This document shows, piece after piece, positions 5,968 to 8,922 of a stretch of 8,922 nt of DNA. Below the pieces are notes generated by a model. That model was not told the origin of the DNA, searched no databases, and worked only from the letters and a program-made list of their open reading frames with translations. Both the position numbers and the translations under genes were made by a program. Origin of the DNA: an uncultured Ruminococcus sp. Lineage in GTDB: Bacteria; Bacillota; Clostridia; Oscillospirales; CAG-272. Positions within the stretch are counted from its first letter, which is position 1. The number at the start of each line of letters is the position of its first letter. The stretch lies in assembly GCA_902791785.1 (NCBI GenBank), contig CADAXH010000104.1, positions 1-8,922 on the forward strand, written 5' to 3'.

Positions 5968-6873
5968 ATGGACAACAATATACAAGAAGAAATCACACCT
6001 GTTTCAGGTGCGCTATACGAGATAGTCGGGGTAAGATTCAATGAGACGGGAAAGTCTTATTACTTTGATCCTGACGGCAATACAATTGAAGAGGGCGCGC
6101 ATGTCATAGTTGACACAATGCACGGACCGGAGTTCGGAACTGTTACTATATCCAACAAGACAGTAAAGGAATCAGAACTGGTTCTTCCTCTCAAGAAAGT
6201 TATCAGGGTAGCTACTCAGGATGACGAAGAAGTCAATCGCGACAATAAAGAAAAAGAAAAGGATGCCTTTGATACCTGTCTTGTCAAAATTGAAGAAAAT
6301 CAGCTGGATATGAAGCTTGTTGCCGCAGAGTATACCTTTGACAGATCCAAACTGCTTTTCTACTTTACTTCGGACGGCAGAGTGGATTTCAGAAAACTCG
6401 TCAAGGATCTTGCAGCTGTATTCAGAACAAGAATTGAACTAAGACAGATAGGAATCAGGGATGAAACAAAACTGATCGGCGGACTTGGTTTGTGCGGAAG
6501 ACCTTTCTGCTGCAATACTTTCTTGAATGATTTTGCACAGGTTTCAATCAAGATGGCAAAAGAGCAGAATCTCTCTTTGAATTCACAGAAGATTTCCGGA
6601 GCATGCGGAAGGCTGATGTGCTGTCTGAGATATGAGCACGAGGTTTACGAGGAAGCCCTGAGCAAACTTCCAAAGGTTGATTCCCTGGTTGAGACTCCGG
6701 ATGGAAAAGGCTATGTTTGCGATCTGGTTCCGCTTTCAGGCATTGTAAAAGTCAAATTCAGATATAATGATGACGAAATCATCAAGTTTTACGATAAAGA
6801 CAACATCAAGGTGTTAAGTACTCCGAAAAAGAGTGAAAAAGACACCAGTGATGCTGAAGATATTGAGCAGTAA
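5968..6873 (+). CDS. ricT: PSP1-domain protein RicT (YaaT)
   Basis: RicT is a PSP1-domain protein. In Bacillus subtilis it works with RicA and RicF in a Fe-S-binding complex that affects RNase Y-dependent mRNA maturation and, through it, development and competence. The 301-residue protein has the PSP1 region at about 15-170 and the two diagnostic cysteine clusters: CGRPFCC (C176, C181, C182) and CGRLMCC (C213, C218, C219), followed by LRYEHEVYEE. These are the residues expected to bind the clusters. The tail (about 285-301) is acidic and lysine-rich and probably disordered. A GAGGT at 5958-5962 supports the ATG, and the gene follows holB by 14 bases. RicA and RicF genes are not in this window. 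It is the last gene before a terminator. Confidence 0.93.
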   Translation: MDNNIQEEITPVSGALYEIVGVRFNETGKSYYFDPDGNTIEEGAHVIVDTMHGPEFGTVTISNKTVKESELVLPLKKVIRVATQDDEEVNRDNKEKEKDAFDTCLVKIEENQLDMKLVAAEYTFDRSKLLFYFTSDGRVDFRKLVKDLAAVFRTRIELRQIGIRDETKLIGGLGLCGRPFCCNTFLNDFAQVSIKMAKEQNLSLNSQKISGACGRLMCCLRYEHEVYEEALSKLPKVDSLVETPDGKGYVCDLVPLSGIVKVKFRYNDDEIIKFYDKDNIKVLSTPKKSEKDTSDAEDIEQ

Positions 6874-6881
6874 TATAATAA

Positions 6882-6905
6882 GAGGCCACCGGCAAAGGTG
6901 ACCTC
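6882..6905. terminator. Bidirectional terminator between convergent ricT and ispF
   Basis: GAGG (6882-6885) and CACC (6887-6890) pair with GGTG (6897-6900) and CCTC (6902-6905) around a six-base loop. The odd position 6886/6901 is C-A on the + strand but a U-G wobble on the minus strand, so the ispF-side hairpin is fully paired. Both sides continue into A/T-rich, U-yielding sequence (AATTTATTTAT on +, TTATTATATT on -). Confidence 0.75.
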
Positions 6906-6922
6906 AATTTATTTATAAAAAG

Positions 6923-7396
6923 TTATTTTTCAACCAGGCATACGGCTTGAGCAGATATACCAAGTCCCGCGCCTGTAAAGCCTAGCTTTTCTTCAGTCGT
7001 TGCTTTTACATTGACGTCTTTGGGATCCATTCCGAGTGAGTTGGCAATGTTCTTTTTCATCTGTTCGATATATGGTGCCATTTTGGGCGCCTGGGCAATG
7101 ATTGTTGAATCAATGTTCAGTATTTTTGCACCTTCCTTAGTAATAATTTCCTTCGTAAGTTTCAGAATGCTGTCTCCGGACATTCCTAGAAATCTGTCAT
7201 CATTGTCGGGAAACTGTACTCCTATATCCGGCAGAGAACATGATCCGAGCAGAGCATCTGCAATTGCATGACACAGGACATCAGCATCGGAGTGACCTTC
7301 AAGGCCTTTGTCATACGGAATCTTCACTTCGCCAATAATCAAATCTCTTCCTTCAACCAATTTGTGGACGTCATATCCTGTTCCAATTCTAATCAT
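6923..7396 (-). CDS. ispF: 2-C-methyl-D-erythritol 2,4-cyclodiphosphate synthase
   Basis: IspF converts CDP-methylerythritol 2-phosphate into methylerythritol 2,4-cyclodiphosphate with release of CMP, in the MEP isoprenoid pathway. The 157-residue protein has the normal length. Visible are RIGTGYDVHKL with zinc ligands D9 and H11, GLEGHSDADVLCHA (31-44) with zinc ligand H43, DIGVQFPDND (57-66), AQAPKMAPYI (101-110), KATTEEKLGFTG (131-142) and GISAQAVCLVE (146-156). The ATG at 7394-7396 is preferred because the family N-terminus begins MIRIGTGYDVH; a 14-residue longer in-frame start would lie inside ispD. ispD ends one base upstream, so the two are co-transcribed and probably translationally coupled. 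Confidence 0.96.
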   Translation of the reverse strand: MIRIGTGYDVHKLVEGRDLIIGEVKIPYDKGLEGHSDADVLCHAIADALLGSCSLPDIGVQFPDNDDRFLGMSGDSILKLTKEIITKEGAKILNIDSTIIAQAPKMAPYIEQMKKNIANSLGMDPKDVNVKATTEEKLGFTGAGLGISAQAVCLVEK

Positions 7397-7397
7397 C

Positions 7398-8132
7398 TCA
7401 GTCTGACTCGCTTTCAAGTATTTTTTCTGCCAGCGCAAAATCTATATCTGTTGTGATCTTCATGTTATAGTTGCCGCAGTCTACCGGTTCAACTCTGCGT
7501 CCTAGCACTTCGACAAGATAACTGTCATCAGTGACGTTTTCTTTATCCAGCTTCGGATTGTACATGGCTACGGTAAACAGAGCTTTTTCAAATACCTGCG
7601 GGGTCTGAGCACGCATTATTCTGCTTCTGTCAAGAGTTGATTCTATTTTCCCGTTACTGTCGATTGACTTCAATGTGTCTGTACTTGGCTGAACGGCAAT
7701 TGCAGCCGCTTTTATGACCCTGATGAAGTCCTCCTGTTTTGTAAGACATCTGACCCCGTCATGTATGACGACATATTCTGCTTCATTTGATATAGAATCA
7801 AAACCATTCTTTACAGAATAATATCTCGTTTCTCCGCCTTCTATGATTTTTGATATTTTAGTGATGTTATAATCGCTTTTGGCTTTTTCATAGTAGGGAA
7901 TATCGCTCTTTGAACAAACAACAACTATCTCGTCTATAAGTTCGCACTTGTTCAGATTTGTAAGAGTTCTGACTATTACAGGCAATCCCTTGATTTCAAC
8001 AAATTGCTTGAGAACACTTCCGCTTGTTCTTGTGCTTTTGCCTGCTACCGGAACGATACATGAAGTGAAATGGTGTTTGTTGACATATGAATCACTTTTG
8101 CCTTTTGCTTTGAAAAGCTTTTTTATGTCCAT
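7398..8132 (-). CDS. ispD: 2-C-methyl-D-erythritol 4-phosphate cytidylyltransferase
   Basis: IspD transfers CMP from CTP to methylerythritol 4-phosphate in the MEP pathway; IspF from the next gene acts two steps later. The 244-residue protein has a lysine-rich N-terminal extension of about 20 residues before the Rossmann-like core. The CTP-binding loop is divergent: VAGKSTR (29-35) replaces the usual AAGxGxR, but the catalytic-type R35 and K42 keep their spacing. IHDGVR (123-128), STDTLK (150-155), R171 followed by AQTPQVF (175-181), TDDSYLVE (201-208) and NMKITT with K225 are recognisable. No strong ribosome binding site precedes the ATG, so the start is less certain than the family. It is the first gene of ispD-ispF with its own promoter. 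Confidence 0.92.
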   Translation of the reverse strand: MDIKKLFKAKGKSDSYVNKHHFTSCIVPVAGKSTRTSGSVLKQFVEIKGLPVIVRTLTNLNKCELIDEIVVVCSKSDIPYYEKAKSDYNITKISKIIEGGETRYYSVKNGFDSISNEAEYVVIHDGVRCLTKQEDFIRVIKAAAIAVQPSTDTLKSIDSNGKIESTLDRSRIMRAQTPQVFEKALFTVAMYNPKLDKENVTDDSYLVEVLGRRVEPVDCGNYNMKITTDIDFALAEKILESESD

Positions 8133-8161
8133 AGAATCACGCTTTCTGTTTTTGTCATCTC

Positions 8162-8190
8162 ATTATATCAAATTATTATTTCCTTTACAA
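8162..8190 (-). promoter_or_regulatory. Sigma-A promoter of ispD-ispF
   Basis: On the minus strand TTGTAA (8185-8190) and a perfect TATAAT (8162-8167) are separated by 17 bases. The predicted start near 8155 gives a leader of roughly 23 bases before the ispD ATG. It diverges from the cdaA promoter across 8133-8317, a stretch with no gene. Confidence 0.75.
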
Positions 8191-8256
8191 CAAACGGATT
8201 GCATCATCACGATGTCCAAATATTACATGCCTGTTAAAGAAAATTAAAAAAAGCAC

Positions 8257-8310
8257 TTTATTTATTCAAGATTATATATTATAATTAGATTCACTGAAAA
8301 GACGGGAGGG
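8257..8310 (+). promoter_or_regulatory. Putative promoter and ribosome binding site of cdaA
   Basis: A perfect -10 TATAAT lies at 8280-8285; 17 bases upstream is TTTATT (8257-8262), a weak -35. GGGAGGG (8304-8310) sits seven bases before a TTG start at 8318-8320 and fixes that start, since no in-frame ATG or GTG is nearby. The -10 and ribosome binding site are convincing; the -35 is not. Confidence 0.65.
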
Positions 8311-8317
8311 AATTACT

Positions 8318-8922
8318 TTGCAAGAGGCATGGGAAGCAATTGTTGCTCAACTAAGCAGTTGGCATGTAATAATTGACATTATTGACATACTGCTGGTTGC
8401 TATAATCATATACTGGCTAACCAAGTTTATCATAAGCAGAAGAGCCGGCAAACTTGCTTTAGGAGTTGCCATCTTTATTCTGGCTGTCATTGTCAGCCAC
8501 GCTCTGCAGATGAAAGCTTTGTATTTCATCTTATCTGCACTGGCTTCAGTTGGTATAGTTGCAATCATCATAATTTTCCAACCGGAAATAAGAATTGTTC
8601 TGGAAAAATTCGGTGCTGTATCTTTTATTAAGAATTTTACAGAAACCAAGGGATCCAAAACAAAACAGGCTATCATCTCTTCATTGTGCGAAGGTGTTGA
8701 ATCACTGGCAAACAGTTATACAGGCGCGCTGATAGTGCTCGAACGTAGCGTACTTCTTGCCGATGAAATCAACTCCGGTGTAATAGTGAATGCTGATGTC
8801 AGTCCGACATTGCTCAGAAGTATATTCTTTAACAAATCCCCGATGCACGATGGTGCAGTAATCATTAGAAACGGCAGATTGTATGCAGCTGGATGTTTTC
8901 TCCCCATTTCAACTCAGGAAGA
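8318..8922 (+). CDS. cdaA: Diadenylate cyclase CdaA (DacA), cut by the window end
   Basis: CdaA is the membrane-bound enzyme that joins two ATP into cyclic-di-AMP, a signal controlling potassium, osmolyte and cell-wall homeostasis in Gram-positive bacteria. The 201 codons present begin at a TTG backed by GGGAGGG. Three hydrophobic helices (about 17-35, 46-60 and 68-86) end in the family hallmark IIIIFQPEIRIVLEKFG (83-99). The DAC domain follows, with GALIVLER (136-143), SGVIVNADVS (153-162), LLRSIF (165-170) and the catalytic motif MHDGAVIIRNGRLYAAGCFLP (176-196), with DGA at 178-180. The second active-site motif (GTRHR) would lie just past the window, as would the regulator cdaR and glmM that often follow. 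With DarA, the window holds both a synthase and a receptor for c-di-AMP. Confidence 0.95.
   Translation, partial: MQEAWEAIVAQLSSWHVIIDIIDILLVAIIIYWLTKFIISRRAGKLALGVAIFILAVIVSHALQMKALYFILSALASVGIVAIIIIFQPEIRIVLEKFGAVSFIKNFTETKGSKTKQAIISSLCEGVESLANSYTGALIVLERSVLLADEINSGVIVNADVSPTLLRSIFFNKSPMHDGAVIIRNGRLYAAGCFLPISTQE

Noticed and set aside
6360..6551. Minus-strand open frame opposite ricT
   Set aside because: It is an antisense shadow of strongly conserved ricT coding sequence, with no ribosome binding site or recognisable motif.
7397..7438. Longer N-terminus for IspF
   Set aside because: The family begins at MIRIGTGYDVH; the extra 14 residues lie inside ispD and are its antiparallel-free frame-shifted coding.
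8133..8317. Possible small RNA or riboswitch in the divergent ispD/cdaA spacer
   Set aside because: Apart from the two promoters and the cdaA ribosome binding site I see no stable hairpin or known riboswitch element.
8347..8907. Minus-strand open frames opposite cdaA
   Set aside because: The + strand encodes clear CdaA motifs from a TTG start with a strong ribosome binding site; the opposite frames are shadows.

Overview
Most of this window (about 625-8922) is a low-GC bacterial chromosome segment, best explained as a Gram-positive (Firmicutes) genome. The support is the gene block darA-holB-ricT, a CdaA-type diadenylate cyclase, a clostridial-type 2[4Fe-4S] ferredoxin, strong GGAGG-type ribosome binding sites and A/T-rich promoters. 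The first ~615 bases are different. They are GC-rich (39 of 60 bases in the first line, against 22 of 60 in bases 661-720) and encode an internal piece of a leucyl-tRNA synthetase that resembles the Bacteroidetes version. This piece breaks off in the middle of its editing domain and runs in frame into the tail of an unrelated low-GC membrane protein. I read this as an assembly chimera, not as a natural fusion.

Layout: 1-~618 (+) leuS fragment; ~619-828 (+) tail of an unidentified membrane protein; 816-837 shared palindromic terminator; 4230-825 (-) a tight three-gene operon, D-aspartate ligase (aslA), aspartate racemase (racD), lysine-type MurE; 4465-4292 (-) ferredoxin with its own near-consensus promoter and terminator; 4513-4650 divergent promoter region with an inverted repeat; 4675-6873 (+) darA-holB-ricT; 6882-6905 bidirectional terminator; 8132-6923 (-) ispD-ispF; 8133-8317 divergent promoter region; 8318-end (+) start of cdaA, cut by the window end.

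The most informative unit is aslA-racD-murE. Together the three enzymes would add L-Lys to the peptidoglycan stem (MurE), make D-Asp (racemase) and attach D-Asp to the lysine side chain (ATP-grasp ligase). This predicts an L-Lys-D-Asp (A4alpha) wall. The aslA-racD pairing is known from enterococci and lactococci; an overlapping murE in the same operon is the notable part. The window also holds both a c-di-AMP synthase (CdaA) and a c-di-AMP receptor (DarA). The DarA has lost most of the large loop that precedes its last strands. IspD and IspF supply the isoprenoid precursors used for, among other things, the undecaprenyl carrier of wall synthesis. No RNA genes, CRISPR arrays or mobile elements were seen.
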